Assembly: GCF_900142965.1 (NCBI RefSeq)
Contig: NZ_FRCQ01000013.1
Coordinates: 1-64,000 of the forward strand
DNA: 64,000 nucleotides
Reading direction: 5' to 3'
Source: Rhizobacter sp. OV335
GTDB taxonomy: Bacteria; Pseudomonadota; Gammaproteobacteria; Burkholderiales; Burkholderiaceae_C
The first letter of the stretch is position 1. Every line of letters begins with the position of its first letter. Shown here one piece after another: positions 1 to 7,693 of this stretch. The position numbers and the translations under genes are program-made. The notes under the pieces are model-generated. The model was not told the origin of the DNA and made no database searches. It saw nothing but the letters and a program-made list of their open reading frames with translations.

Positions 1-572
1 CAGGTGGCGCCGTCGTCGGAGACGAGGATTGCGTATTCCTTGGCGTACGCGGCTTCCCACACCAGCTTCAGGTAGCCGATCTGGGTCTTGGCGCCGAAGT
101 CGAACTGGATCCAGTTGGTGTCGGACTGCGAGCTTTCCCAGCGGCTGTCCTGGGTGGCCTTGCCGTCGATCGCCTTGTCGGCGGTGTTGCCGCCACTGGC
201 GGTCAACGCGGTGGCCTTGACCGGCACGACGGCGACGCCGGGCTTGCTCATGTCGACGCCGGCGGGCAGTTGCTGCGCGGGCGTCGGGGCCGGCGCGGCG
301 GGGGCGCCGCCGGACGGGATCGACGGCGGCGGTGCCGGGGTCGTCGGCACTTCGTTGGGCGGGGTGGGGTCGTTGCCACCAACGACGGGCGGCTGTGCCG
401 GGGGTTGCGCCGGCGGCTGACCGGGGGCGCCAACGTCCGGGCTCGGAGTCGCGGCGGAATCCGCATCCTTGCCGCCACACCCACTGAGGACGGCTGCGGC
501 GAGGAAGAGGGAACTCAGCGCCACCACCGCTGTGCGCGGCCGGCTCTGTCCCTCGGGAATCGGGTGCTTCAT
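1..572 (-). CDS. Lipoprotein with F5/8 type C (discoidin/CBM32-like) domain, 3' end outside window
   Basis: Partial gene running off the left edge; about 190 residues are visible from the ATG at 572. The start MKHPIPEGQ is followed by a hydrophobic stretch and a lipobox ending LSGC near residue 32, so an outer-membrane or periplasmic lipoprotein is likely. Residues about 40-100 form a Pro/Ala-rich linker. From about residue 115 the pattern VKATALTASGG, DGKATQDSRWES, WIQFDFG and YLKLVWE is typical of the F5/8 type C galactose-binding-like fold found on glycoside hydrolases. The missing C-terminus probably carries a catalytic or second binding domain, which cannot be named from this piece. A LacI-type palindrome lies about 130 bp upstream, as it does for the beta-glucosidase gene at 9333-12455, hinting at a common glucan regulon. 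Confidence 0.8.
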   Translation of the reverse strand, partial: MKHPIPEGQSRPRTAVVALSSLFLAAAVLSGCGGKDADSAATPSPDVGAPGQPPAQPPAQPPVVGGNDPTPPNEVPTTPAPPPSIPSGGAPAAPAPTPAQQLPAGVDMSKPGVAVVPVKATALTASGGNTADKAIDGKATQDSRWESSQSDTNWIQFDFGAKTQIGYLKLVWEAAYAKEYAILVSDDGAT

Positions 573-702
573 GCTTGCAGGTCCTTTGATCGTGTCTATT
601 GGCTTGGGGCGTGGCGCCGGAGAATTTCAGCAATCCTCAGTGCCGGGTGCACGCAGGGATTGATGCGCAGGTTTGATGCCAGCGTGGGTGTCGGACCACG
701 AA

Positions 703-720
703 AGCGGAACCGGTTCCGCT
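703..720. promoter_or_regulatory. Perfect 18-bp palindrome, LacI-family-type operator
   Basis: The sequence AGCGGAACCGGTTCCGCT is its own reverse complement. The GGAAnnnnTTCC core is the usual form for LacI-family sugar regulators. It sits in the roughly 400-bp space between the lipoprotein start at 572 and the gene at 974, so it could serve either, but the resemblance to the site in front of the GH3 gene favours the lipoprotein. No other clear element was seen in this spacer. Confidence 0.6.
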
Positions 721-973
721 GCACGTGTCCTGCGGAGCTTGCGAGCGCACGGTCGCCGACAGGATCGGCCGCTTTTCACGCCAGAAACAACTGGATACAA
801 ACTTGACCGGTTGAGGCGCCGCGCAACAGTTTGTGGCGCTCATTGCTGCACTGCAGCGCGCCAGGGTGTGGCAGGAATCACGGCCTGGGGCGTGCCCGCA
901 TCGGTCAATCGTCCGATACCGTCGATCGGCTTTGCACGGGAGACTGGCTCGATCAACTCCGGAACTCCAAGCC

Positions 974-1531
974 ATGACCTCTGCGATCTCCCTTGCCGCG
1001 AACTCCACCTGGCTGCGCAAGCTCTACCTCACGCGCGCGGCCGTCTCGATCGTGTGGGTGGCCCTCGCGTTCACGGTGGCGCTGAAATCGCCCGTCGTCG
1101 CGAGCGTGCTGCTCGTCGTGTACCCCGCATGGGACGCGTTGGCCAACGCCGTCGATGCCCGGCAATCCGGCGGCATGTCGGCCAACACGACGCAGATGAT
1201 CAACGTGCTGGTGAGCGCCGTGACGACCGTCGCGATGGTGGTGGCGGTGGGGCAGGGCATGCCGGCGGTCTTCGTCGTGTTCGGCGCCTGGGCAGTGCTG
1301 TCGGGCCTGCTGCAGCTGGGCACGGCCGTGCGGCGCTGGAAGCACCACGGTGCGCAATGGGCGATGGTGCTCAGCGGCGCGCAGTCGGCGCTGGCCGGCA
1401 CCTTCTTCGTGAAGCAGGCGGGCGAGCCGGGGCCGATGCTGCAGAACCTGGCCGGGTATGCGGCGGTGGGCGCGGTCTACTTCCTGATCTCGGGCGCGGT
1501 GCTGCTTTACCGCGAGCGCCGCTCGCACTGA
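974..1531 (+). CDS. HdeD-like (DUF308) integral membrane protein
   Basis: A 185-aa protein with about six hydrophobic segments (for example IVWVALAFTVAL, VASVLLVVYPAWDALANAV, VFVVFGAWAVLSGLLQLGTAV and a final AAVGAVYFLISGAVLLY). The short helical-hairpin repeats with the YPAWDALANAVDAR motif resemble the DUF308/HdeD group of small inner-membrane proteins; their biochemical role is poorly known. The start at 974 is chosen because the hydrophobic protein begins directly there; the longer open frame upstream is Arg-rich and shadow-like. It is followed after 47 bp by tupA, so co-transcription with the tungstate operon is possible but not shown. Confidence 0.65.
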   Translation: MTSAISLAANSTWLRKLYLTRAAVSIVWVALAFTVALKSPVVASVLLVVYPAWDALANAVDARQSGGMSANTTQMINVLVSAVTTVAMVVAVGQGMPAVFVVFGAWAVLSGLLQLGTAVRRWKHHGAQWAMVLSGAQSALAGTFFVKQAGEPGPMLQNLAGYAAVGAVYFLISGAVLLYRERRSH

Positions 1532-1578
1532 ATATCCGCGATCATGGGGGTCTCCGATCGACTCCTCTCCGGCATCCC

Positions 1579-2403
1579 ATGAAGCAGCCTCGCCGTGTCT
1601 TCGCCGCCCTGCTCCTGGCCGCCACGGCCGCGCTGCTTCCGCAGGCGGCAGGCGCGCAGGAGAAGTTCATCGTCGTGGCCTCGACCACGTCGACGGAGCA
1701 ATCGGGCCTCTTCAAGCACCTGCTGCCGGCGTTCACGCGCGCCAGCGGCATCGAGGTGCGCGTGGTCGCCGTCGGCACCGGCCAGGCGCTCGACATCGGA
1801 CGGCGCGGCGATGCCGACGTCGTTTTCGTGCATGACACGGCGGCCGAGGAAAAGTTCGTCGCCGAGGGCTGGAGCGAGAAACGCTTCCCGGTCATGTTCA
1901 ACGACTTCGTGCTGGTCGGGCCGAAGTCGGACCCGGCCGGCGCGCGCGGCGCGGACATCGGCGCCGGCATGGGCAAGGTGGCCGCCAGCGGCCAGCCCTT
2001 CGTCTCGCGCGGCGACCGCAGCGGCACGCACAGCGCCGAGCTGCGGCTGTGGAAACTGGCCGGGCTCGACCCGGCTGCGTCCAAGCCGGCCGGCTACCGC
2101 GAATGCGGCTGCGGCATGGGGCCGGCGCTGAACATGGGGGCGTCGATCAACGGCTACGTGCTGACCGATCGCGGCACCTGGCTCGCGTTCAAGAACCGGG
2201 GCGATCTCGCCATCCTGGTGGAAGGCGACAAGCGGCTCTTCAACCAGTACGGCGTGATGCTGGTCAACCCGGCCCGGCATCCGCAGGTGAAGAAGGAACT
2301 CGGGCAACGCTTCGTCGACTGGCTGGTCTCGCCCGCGGGCCAGGCCGTCATCGGCAGCTATCAGATCGAAGGTCAGCCGCTCTTTTTCCCGAATGCGAAC
2401 TGA
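1579..2403 (+). CDS. tupA: Tungstate ABC transporter, periplasmic binding protein
   Basis: A 274-aa protein with a cleavable signal peptide (MKQPRRVFAALLLAATAALL, cut near AGA-QE at residue 26). Mature start FIVVASTTSTEQSGLF contains the TTST..SGL signature (residues 36-44) that separates TupA tungstate-binding proteins from ModA and WtpA. Other family landmarks are ADVVFVHD, the VSRGDRSGTH loop and YVLTDRGTW. It would bind tungstate (possibly molybdate) in the periplasm and hand it to the permease encoded 27 bp downstream. The operon continues with molybdopterin metal-insertion genes, which supports an oxyanion cofactor role. Tungstate over molybdate is inferred from the family signature; only binding measurements would settle it. 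Confidence 0.9.
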   Translation: MKQPRRVFAALLLAATAALLPQAAGAQEKFIVVASTTSTEQSGLFKHLLPAFTRASGIEVRVVAVGTGQALDIGRRGDADVVFVHDTAAEEKFVAEGWSEKRFPVMFNDFVLVGPKSDPAGARGADIGAGMGKVAASGQPFVSRGDRSGTHSAELRLWKLAGLDPAASKPAGYRECGCGMGPALNMGASINGYVLTDRGTWLAFKNRGDLAILVEGDKRLFNQYGVMLVNPARHPQVKKELGQRFVDWLVSPAGQAVIGSYQIEGQPLFFPNAN

Positions 2404-2430
2404 TCGGGTGCGAACTGGCGCAGCCGCCGG

Positions 2431-3921
2431 ATGAGCACCTTCGCCGACAGTTGGCGGCTCGCGTGGACGCTGATCGTCGGCGGCGATGTCGAACTGTGGC
2501 GCATCGCGATGCTGTCGCTGCAGGTCAGCGGCATCGCGGTGGGGGTCGGGTCGGTGGCGGGCCTGCTGCTCGGCGCCTGGCTGGCGGTGGCGCGCTTTCC
2601 GGGCCACGGCGTGCTGGTGTGGGGGGTCAACACCCTGCTCGCGTTGCCGGCGGTGGTCGTGGGGCTGCTGGTCTACCTGCTGCTGTCGCGGGCCGGACCG
2701 CTCGGGCCTCTGGGGCTGCTGTTCACGCCGACGGCCATGGTGGTGGCGCAGAGCGTGCTCGTCACGCCGCTGATCGCCGCGCTGTCGCGCCGGCTGGTCC
2801 TGGCGGCCCTGGATGAAGGCGGCGACCAGCTGAGGTCGCTTGGGGCGGGGCAGCTCGCCTGCGCGCTGCTGATGCTGGTGCACGAGCGGCTGGGCGTCGC
2901 GACGGTGCTGTTGACCGCGTTCGGCCGCGCGGTCGCGGAAGTCGGCGCGGTGATGATCGTCGGCGGCAACGTGGCCGGCGTCACGCGCGTGATGACCACC
3001 GCGATCGCGCTCGAGACCAGCAAGGGCGACCTCGCGCTGGCGCTCGGCCTGGGCCTGGTGCTGCTGGGCATCGTCGGCGCGGTCAATGGCGTGATCATGT
3101 TGCTGCAGTGGTGGGGCGGGCGCACGCGGGCCTCGCTTCCGGCGCCGCAGCCGCCGCGATCGGAGGACTCGCCGCTGGCAGGCGGCGCCGCGCCGGTCGC
3201 TGCCGATCCGCAGCCGCTGATCGCACTGCAACGGGTGAGCGTCGCGTTCGGCGACTTCACCGCGCTGCGCGACGTCACGATGACGCTCGCGCGCGGCGAA
3301 CGCCTGGTGCTGGTCGGCGCCAACGGGTCGGGCAAGACCACGCTGCTGCGGTTGCTGCAGGGCCTCGTTTCCCATGCCGGCATCGTGACGCGCGCGCGCC
3401 TGCAGCCCGAGGCCCGGCTGCCGCGTGCGGCGATGCTGTTCCAGCAACCCTTCCTGATGCGGCTGTCGGTGTTCCGCAATGTCTGGATCGGCCTCTGGCT
3501 GCGCGGCATCCCGGGCGCCGAGCGCGCTGCCCGTTGCCACGAGGCGCTCGCGCGCGTCGGGCTGGGCAGCCAGGCTGCCAGGCCGGCCCGCGCGTTGTCC
3601 GGCGGCCAGCGCCAGCGCTTGGCACTCGCCCGCGCCTGGGCCACGCAACCGGACCTGCTGCTGCTCGACGAGCCCACGGCGAGCCTCGACCCCGGCGCGA
3701 AGCGCGAGGTCGAGGCGCTGATCGAGCAGATCGCTGCCACCGGCGTCACGATTGCGATGAGCACGCACAATCTCGGCCAGGCCAAGCGCCTGGCGACCCG
3801 CGTGGCCTACCTGGAGGGTGGACGCGTGGTGGTCGAGCGCCCGGTCGACCTGTTCTTCACCGACGACGCGCTGCCGGCCGAGGCCGCGCAGTTCCTGCGA
3901 GGAGAGCTGCCCTGGACATGA
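2431..3921 (+). CDS. Fused tungstate ABC transporter permease-ATPase (TupB-TupC)
   Basis: One uninterrupted 496-aa frame encodes what are usually two proteins. Residues about 20-230 are a TupB-type permease with five or six hydrophobic segments and the coupling motif EVGAVMIVGGN near residue 170. After a Pro/Ala/Ser-rich linker (about 235-262) comes an ABC ATPase: Walker A GANGSGKTT (about 295-303), Q-loop FQQPF, signature LSGGQRQR (about 389), Walker B LLLLDEPTA (about 410) and H-loop STHN (about 445). It should energise tungstate import together with TupA. The stop overlaps the next gene's start as ATGA (3918-3921), so translation is coupled to moeA. Fusion of the two transporter parts in one chain is unusual for this family. 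Confidence 0.88.
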   Translation: MSTFADSWRLAWTLIVGGDVELWRIAMLSLQVSGIAVGVGSVAGLLLGAWLAVARFPGHGVLVWGVNTLLALPAVVVGLLVYLLLSRAGPLGPLGLLFTPTAMVVAQSVLVTPLIAALSRRLVLAALDEGGDQLRSLGAGQLACALLMLVHERLGVATVLLTAFGRAVAEVGAVMIVGGNVAGVTRVMTTAIALETSKGDLALALGLGLVLLGIVGAVNGVIMLLQWWGGRTRASLPAPQPPRSEDSPLAGGAAPVAADPQPLIALQRVSVAFGDFTALRDVTMTLARGERLVLVGANGSGKTTLLRLLQGLVSHAGIVTRARLQPEARLPRAAMLFQQPFLMRLSVFRNVWIGLWLRGIPGAERAARCHEALARVGLGSQAARPARALSGGQRQRLALARAWATQPDLLLLDEPTASLDPGAKREVEALIEQIAATGVTIAMSTHNLGQAKRLATRVAYLEGGRVVVERPVDLFFTDDALPAEAAQFLRGELPWT

Positions 3922-5171
3922 CCCGAAGACCCGCTGGGACGAAGGATGTGCGCATGCACGGCTTCGCGCAGCGCAGCGAGGTGGGCGTAGCCCAGGCCTG
4001 GGTCGACCTGGCCAGCGCGCGGCCGTTGCCTGCGCAGCCCGTGGCGGTGGAGGACAGCGCCGGTCGGGTGCTGGCCGCCGACCTGGTCGCGACCATCGAC
4101 GTGCCGACGTTCCAACGCGCCGCGATGGACGGCTTCGCGCTGCGGGGCGCGGAGACCGACGGCGCCGGCGAGTACAACCCGATCGAACTGACGGTGCAGG
4201 GCCAGGCCTTGCCGGGCCGGCCGTATGAGGGCAAGGGCGAGGTCCCGGCCGGCACGGCGGTGCGCATCATGACGGGCGCGCCGCTGCCCGACGGCCTGGA
4301 TGCGGTGATCCCGGCCGAGTACGCCACCGAGGCCGGCGGGCGCATCGCGATCACGCGGCCGGTGTCGCCGTGGCAGCACGTGGGGCGCGTCGGCGAGGAC
4401 ATCCAGGCCGGCTCGACGGTGCTGCCGGCCGGCCGCCGCCTGCGACCGCAGGATGGCGGCCTCGCGGCCTCGCTCGGGTTCGCGCAGGTCAGCGTCGTGC
4501 GGCGTCCACGCGTGCGGCTGCTGGTGACCGGCAACGAGGTCGTCGCCCCTGGCGCGCCCAAGGGGCCGTGGGAGATCTACGATGCGAACTCCGTGCTGCT
4601 GCGCGGCCTCATCGCGCGTGATGGTGCGGAGCTGGAGAGCCACCAGCGCATCGGCGACGAGGCCGCCGCGATCGGCGCCGCGATGAGCGCGCCGGGCGCC
4701 GACGTGGTGCTGGTCTCCGGCGGGTCGAGCGTCGGCAGCGAAGACCACGCGCCGCAATTGCTGGGGCAACTGGGTGACTTGGCGATCCATGGCGTCGCGA
4801 TGCGGCCGTCGAGTCCCGCGGGCATGGGCCGCATCGGCGACACGCTGGTGTTCCTGCTGCCCGGCAATCCGGTGTCCTGCCTGTGCGCCTACGACTTCTT
4901 CGCCGGGCGCGCGATCCGCCGCCTGGCGGGGCGCGGCCCCGATTGGCCCTATCGCCAGCGCCGGGCGACGGTGGCGCGCAAGATCGTCTCGGCCGTGGGC
5001 CGGGTCGACTACGTGCGCGTGAAGCTGGAGGGCGATGCGGTCGAGCCGCTCGCGATCTCCGGCGCGTCGGTGCTGTCGTCGACGACGCGCGCCGACGGCT
5101 TCGTCGTCGTGCCGGCCGAGAGCGAGGGCTACGGCCCCGGCAGCGAGATCACCCTCCACCTCTACGACTGA
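3918..5171 (+). CDS. moeA: Molybdopterin molybdenumtransferase MoeA
   Basis: A 417-aa protein, the normal size for MoeA, which inserts molybdate (or tungstate) into adenylylated molybdopterin. Visible landmarks: PTFQRAAMDGFALRG (about residues 63-76, substrate-binding region), VTGNEV, the phosphate-binding SGGSSVGSEDH near 269-278, and LPGNPVSCL near 314-321. The ATG at 3918 overlaps the transporter stop by 4 bp; a second in-frame ATG at 3954 is possible. It follows the tungstate transporter and precedes a second MoeA-like gene. Bacteria with two MoeA copies may divide labour between metals; here the context points to tungsten, but that is inference. Confidence 0.9.
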   Translation: MTRRPAGTKDVRMHGFAQRSEVGVAQAWVDLASARPLPAQPVAVEDSAGRVLAADLVATIDVPTFQRAAMDGFALRGAETDGAGEYNPIELTVQGQALPGRPYEGKGEVPAGTAVRIMTGAPLPDGLDAVIPAEYATEAGGRIAITRPVSPWQHVGRVGEDIQAGSTVLPAGRRLRPQDGGLAASLGFAQVSVVRRPRVRLLVTGNEVVAPGAPKGPWEIYDANSVLLRGLIARDGAELESHQRIGDEAAAIGAAMSAPGADVVLVSGGSSVGSEDHAPQLLGQLGDLAIHGVAMRPSSPAGMGRIGDTLVFLLPGNPVSCLCAYDFFAGRAIRRLAGRGPDWPYRQRRATVARKIVSAVGRVDYVRVKLEGDAVEPLAISGASVLSSTTRADGFVVVPAESEGYGPGSEITLHLYD

Positions 5172-5187
5172 AAAGCCGAGCCCCGCC

Positions 5188-7113
5188 GTGAAGTCGACAT
5201 CGCAATCGCAGTTCCTGGATGTCATCACGCGCGACGAGGCGACGCAGCGCTTCCAGCGCCACCTGAGGCTCGCGCCGCTCGGGCAGGAGCGCGTCGCGCT
5301 GGGCGCGGCGCTGCACCGCGTGCTGGCCGAGGACGTCGTGGCCGGCATCGACGTGCCGGGCTTCGACCGCTCCAACGTCGACGGCTTCGCAGTGCAGGCC
5401 GCCGACACGCACGGCGCGCAGGAGGAGCGGGCCCGCACGCTGCACTTGAGCGACGAGCTGCTGCGGCCAGGCGTCGTGCCGCGGGTCACGGTGACGGCGG
5501 GCACGGCCACCACGATCGCCACCGGCGGCATGCTGCCGCGCGGGGCCGACGCGGTCGTGATGGTCGAGCACACCGAGTTGCGCGATGACGGCCGCGTCGA
5601 GATCCGCCGCGCGGCGACGGCCGGCGAGAACGTCAGCTACGCCGGCACCGACATCGCGCGCGGCGAGGCGGTGCTGCGCGCGGGCCAGCGCCTGACCTCG
5701 CGCGAGATCGGTGTGCTCGCCGCGCTCGGCCTGGCCGACGTGCCGGTGCACCGCGCACCGCGGGTCGCGATCTTCTCGACCGGCGACGAGATCGTCGCAC
5801 GCGGGCAGCCGCTGCGCACCGGCGCCGTCTACGACTCCAACGCCGCGATCATCGGCGCGGCGGTCGAGGAACTCGGCGGCCGGCCGGTGCACCTGGGCGT
5901 GATCCCCGACGACGAGGCCGCGCTGAGCGCGGCGCTGGCACGCGGGCTGGCCTGCGACGCGGTGGTGTTCTCGGGCGGCACGTCGAAGGGCGAAGGCGAC
6001 CTGTCGTACCGCGTCGTCGGCCGCCTGGCCGATCCGGGCATCGTCGCGCACGGCGTGGCCCTGAAGCCCGGCAAGCCGGTGTGCCTGGCGGTCACCGGCG
6101 GCAAGCCGGTCGTCATCCTGCCGGGCTTCCCGACCTCGGCGATCTTCACGTTCCACGAGTTCCTCGCGCCGGTGCTGCGCGCCTTCGCGGGCCTGCCGCC
6201 GGACCGGCAGGACACGGTGCCGGCGACGCTGCCGATGCGCGTGAACTCGGAGCGCGGCCGCACCGAGTACCTGCTGGTCGGGCTGGTCCGCACGGAAGAC
6301 GGCCTGGCGGCCTACCCGATGGGCAAGGGCTCGGGCTCGGTGACCGCTTTCAGCACGGCGGACGGCTTCATCACGATCCCGCAGCACACCGAGATGCTCG
6401 ATGCCGGCGACCGCGTCGACGTGCAGTTGCTCGGGCAGGGCCTGGAACCCGCGGACCTGATCCTGATCGGCAGCCACTGCGTCGGCCTGGACTGGCTGGC
6501 GGGGCAGATGATCGGAGAGGGCTGGCGCGTCAAGTCGCTCAACGTGGGCAGCAGCGGCGGCCTGATGGCGGCGAAGCGCGGCGAGTGCGACATCGCCGGC
6601 ATGCACCTGATGGACCCGGCCAGCGGCGAATACAACCGGCCGCTGCTGACCGACGCGTTGGAACTGCTGCCGGGCTATGGGCGGATGCAGGGCATCGTGT
6701 TCCGGCCAGGCGATCCGCGCTTCGAGGGGCGCAGCCGCGACGAGGCGGTCGCGGTGGTGACCGGCGACCGCGACTGCGTGATGGTCAACCGCAATGCCGG
6801 CAGCGGCACGCGCGTGGTGATCGACCGGCTGCTGGGCTCGGCCCGTCCGTCAGGCTACGGCGTGCAGACGAAATCGCACAACGCCGTGGCGGTGGCGGTG
6901 GCGCAGCAGCGCGCGGACTGGGGCGTGGCGATCGACACGGTCGCCCGCCAGTACGGGCTGGGCTTCATCCCGGTGCAGGAGGAGCGCTACGACTTCATCG
7001 TGCCGAAGTCGCGGCTCGAGCGGCCGGCGGTGCTGGCGTTTCGCCGGCTGCTGGAGGCTGCAAGCACGCGCGCGGCGTTGCGAGGGCTGGGCTTCCGCGT
7101 CGACGCGGATTGA
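5188..7113 (+). CDS. MoeA fused to C-terminal periplasmic-binding-protein-like domain
   Basis: A 641-aa protein starting at GTG 5188, 16 bp after the first moeA. Residues 1 to about 415 are a second MoeA (RSNVDGFAV near 62, FSTGDEIV, SGGTSKGEGDLS near 261, LPGFPTSA near 311). Residues about 422-641 form a PBP-like domain of the type also attached to molybdate-responsive regulators: LILIGSHCVGLDWL, NVGSSGGLMAAKRGECDIAG, NRNAGSGTR near 534 and a C-terminal FRRLLEA. The architecture is known in some bacteria and archaea. A reasonable inference is that the extra domain captures the oxyanion or a pterin ligand beside the metal-insertion site. There is no signal peptide, so the domain would act in the cytoplasm. 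Confidence 0.88.
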   Translation: MKSTSQSQFLDVITRDEATQRFQRHLRLAPLGQERVALGAALHRVLAEDVVAGIDVPGFDRSNVDGFAVQAADTHGAQEERARTLHLSDELLRPGVVPRVTVTAGTATTIATGGMLPRGADAVVMVEHTELRDDGRVEIRRAATAGENVSYAGTDIARGEAVLRAGQRLTSREIGVLAALGLADVPVHRAPRVAIFSTGDEIVARGQPLRTGAVYDSNAAIIGAAVEELGGRPVHLGVIPDDEAALSAALARGLACDAVVFSGGTSKGEGDLSYRVVGRLADPGIVAHGVALKPGKPVCLAVTGGKPVVILPGFPTSAIFTFHEFLAPVLRAFAGLPPDRQDTVPATLPMRVNSERGRTEYLLVGLVRTEDGLAAYPMGKGSGSVTAFSTADGFITIPQHTEMLDAGDRVDVQLLGQGLEPADLILIGSHCVGLDWLAGQMIGEGWRVKSLNVGSSGGLMAAKRGECDIAGMHLMDPASGEYNRPLLTDALELLPGYGRMQGIVFRPGDPRFEGRSRDEAVAVVTGDRDCVMVNRNAGSGTRVVIDRLLGSARPSGYGVQTKSHNAVAVAVAQQRADWGVAIDTVARQYGLGFIPVQEERYDFIVPKSRLERPAVLAFRRLLEAASTRAALRGLGFRVDAD

Positions 7114-7149
7114 GGCGGATGGCGATCCGGCGTCGGCAAGAATGACGGC

Positions 7150-7671
7150 ATGAAGCAACGAGAACAGACCCGTCGATCCGCCGTACCGACCCTTCGTCGT
7201 CTGTCGAGCGTGCTGCTCTTCATCGGCGCCTTGGCGGGCTGCAACCTGGCGCCGAACTCGGCCGGGCAGATCAGCGAGCGCATCGGCGAAGTGGCCAACG
7301 AGCCGTCCAGCAAGGAGCTGGACCTGGGCCGGCTGACTTCGTTCGGCTGGGACAGGCTTTACCTGTTCAAGGCCGGCACCACCCGCGAGGCGATCTGCCG
7401 GTTTCTGAGCGCGAACCGCAACCTCTGCGACCGCGTCGTGCGCTACGAGTCCGTGCCTGCGGCCCACATGGCGATCCTGTTCGCGCTCGACGGGCGGCTG
7501 ACGCACATCGAACTGCATGCGCTGGCCAACGGCGAGTTCGATGTCGACCCCGGCCCTGAAGGCCTGCCACGGTCCGACTGCGTCTTCAGGATCAGGCATG
7601 CGGCCTCCACGGGCGAAGCGTCGGTCGCGCACCTGGAGCCGATCCCGGTGGCTGCGTCAGGCCCTCGATAG
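7150..7671 (+). CDS. Hypothetical lipoprotein
   Basis: A 173-aa protein with Arg-rich N-terminus, hydrophobic core LSSVLLFIGALAGC and a lipobox cysteine near residue 31, so it is probably lipidated and exported. The mature part contains AGTTREAICRFLSANRNLCDRVVRY and ends in a hydrophilic tail; I recognise no family. It starts 36 bp after the MoeA-PBP gene in the same direction and may be the last gene of that operon, but nothing in it suggests a role in metal handling. The gene ends 22 bp before the convergent antiporter gene. Confidence 0.6.
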   Translation: MKQREQTRRSAVPTLRRLSSVLLFIGALAGCNLAPNSAGQISERIGEVANEPSSKELDLGRLTSFGWDRLYLFKAGTTREAICRFLSANRNLCDRVVRYESVPAAHMAILFALDGRLTHIELHALANGEFDVDPGPEGLPRSDCVFRIRHAASTGEASVAHLEPIPVAASGPR

Positions 7672-7693
7672 CTGAGGCGCCAGGGATTCAGGC

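Noticed and set aside
1532-1578. Moco/Tuco riboswitch upstream of tupA
   Set aside because: Only 47 bp separate the genes, too short for that aptamer, and no conserved stems are visible.
1507-3768. 753-codon frame antisense to the tupA-tupBC genes
   Set aside because: Arg/His/Gln-rich shadow of the forward genes, spanning two unrelated genes without motifs.
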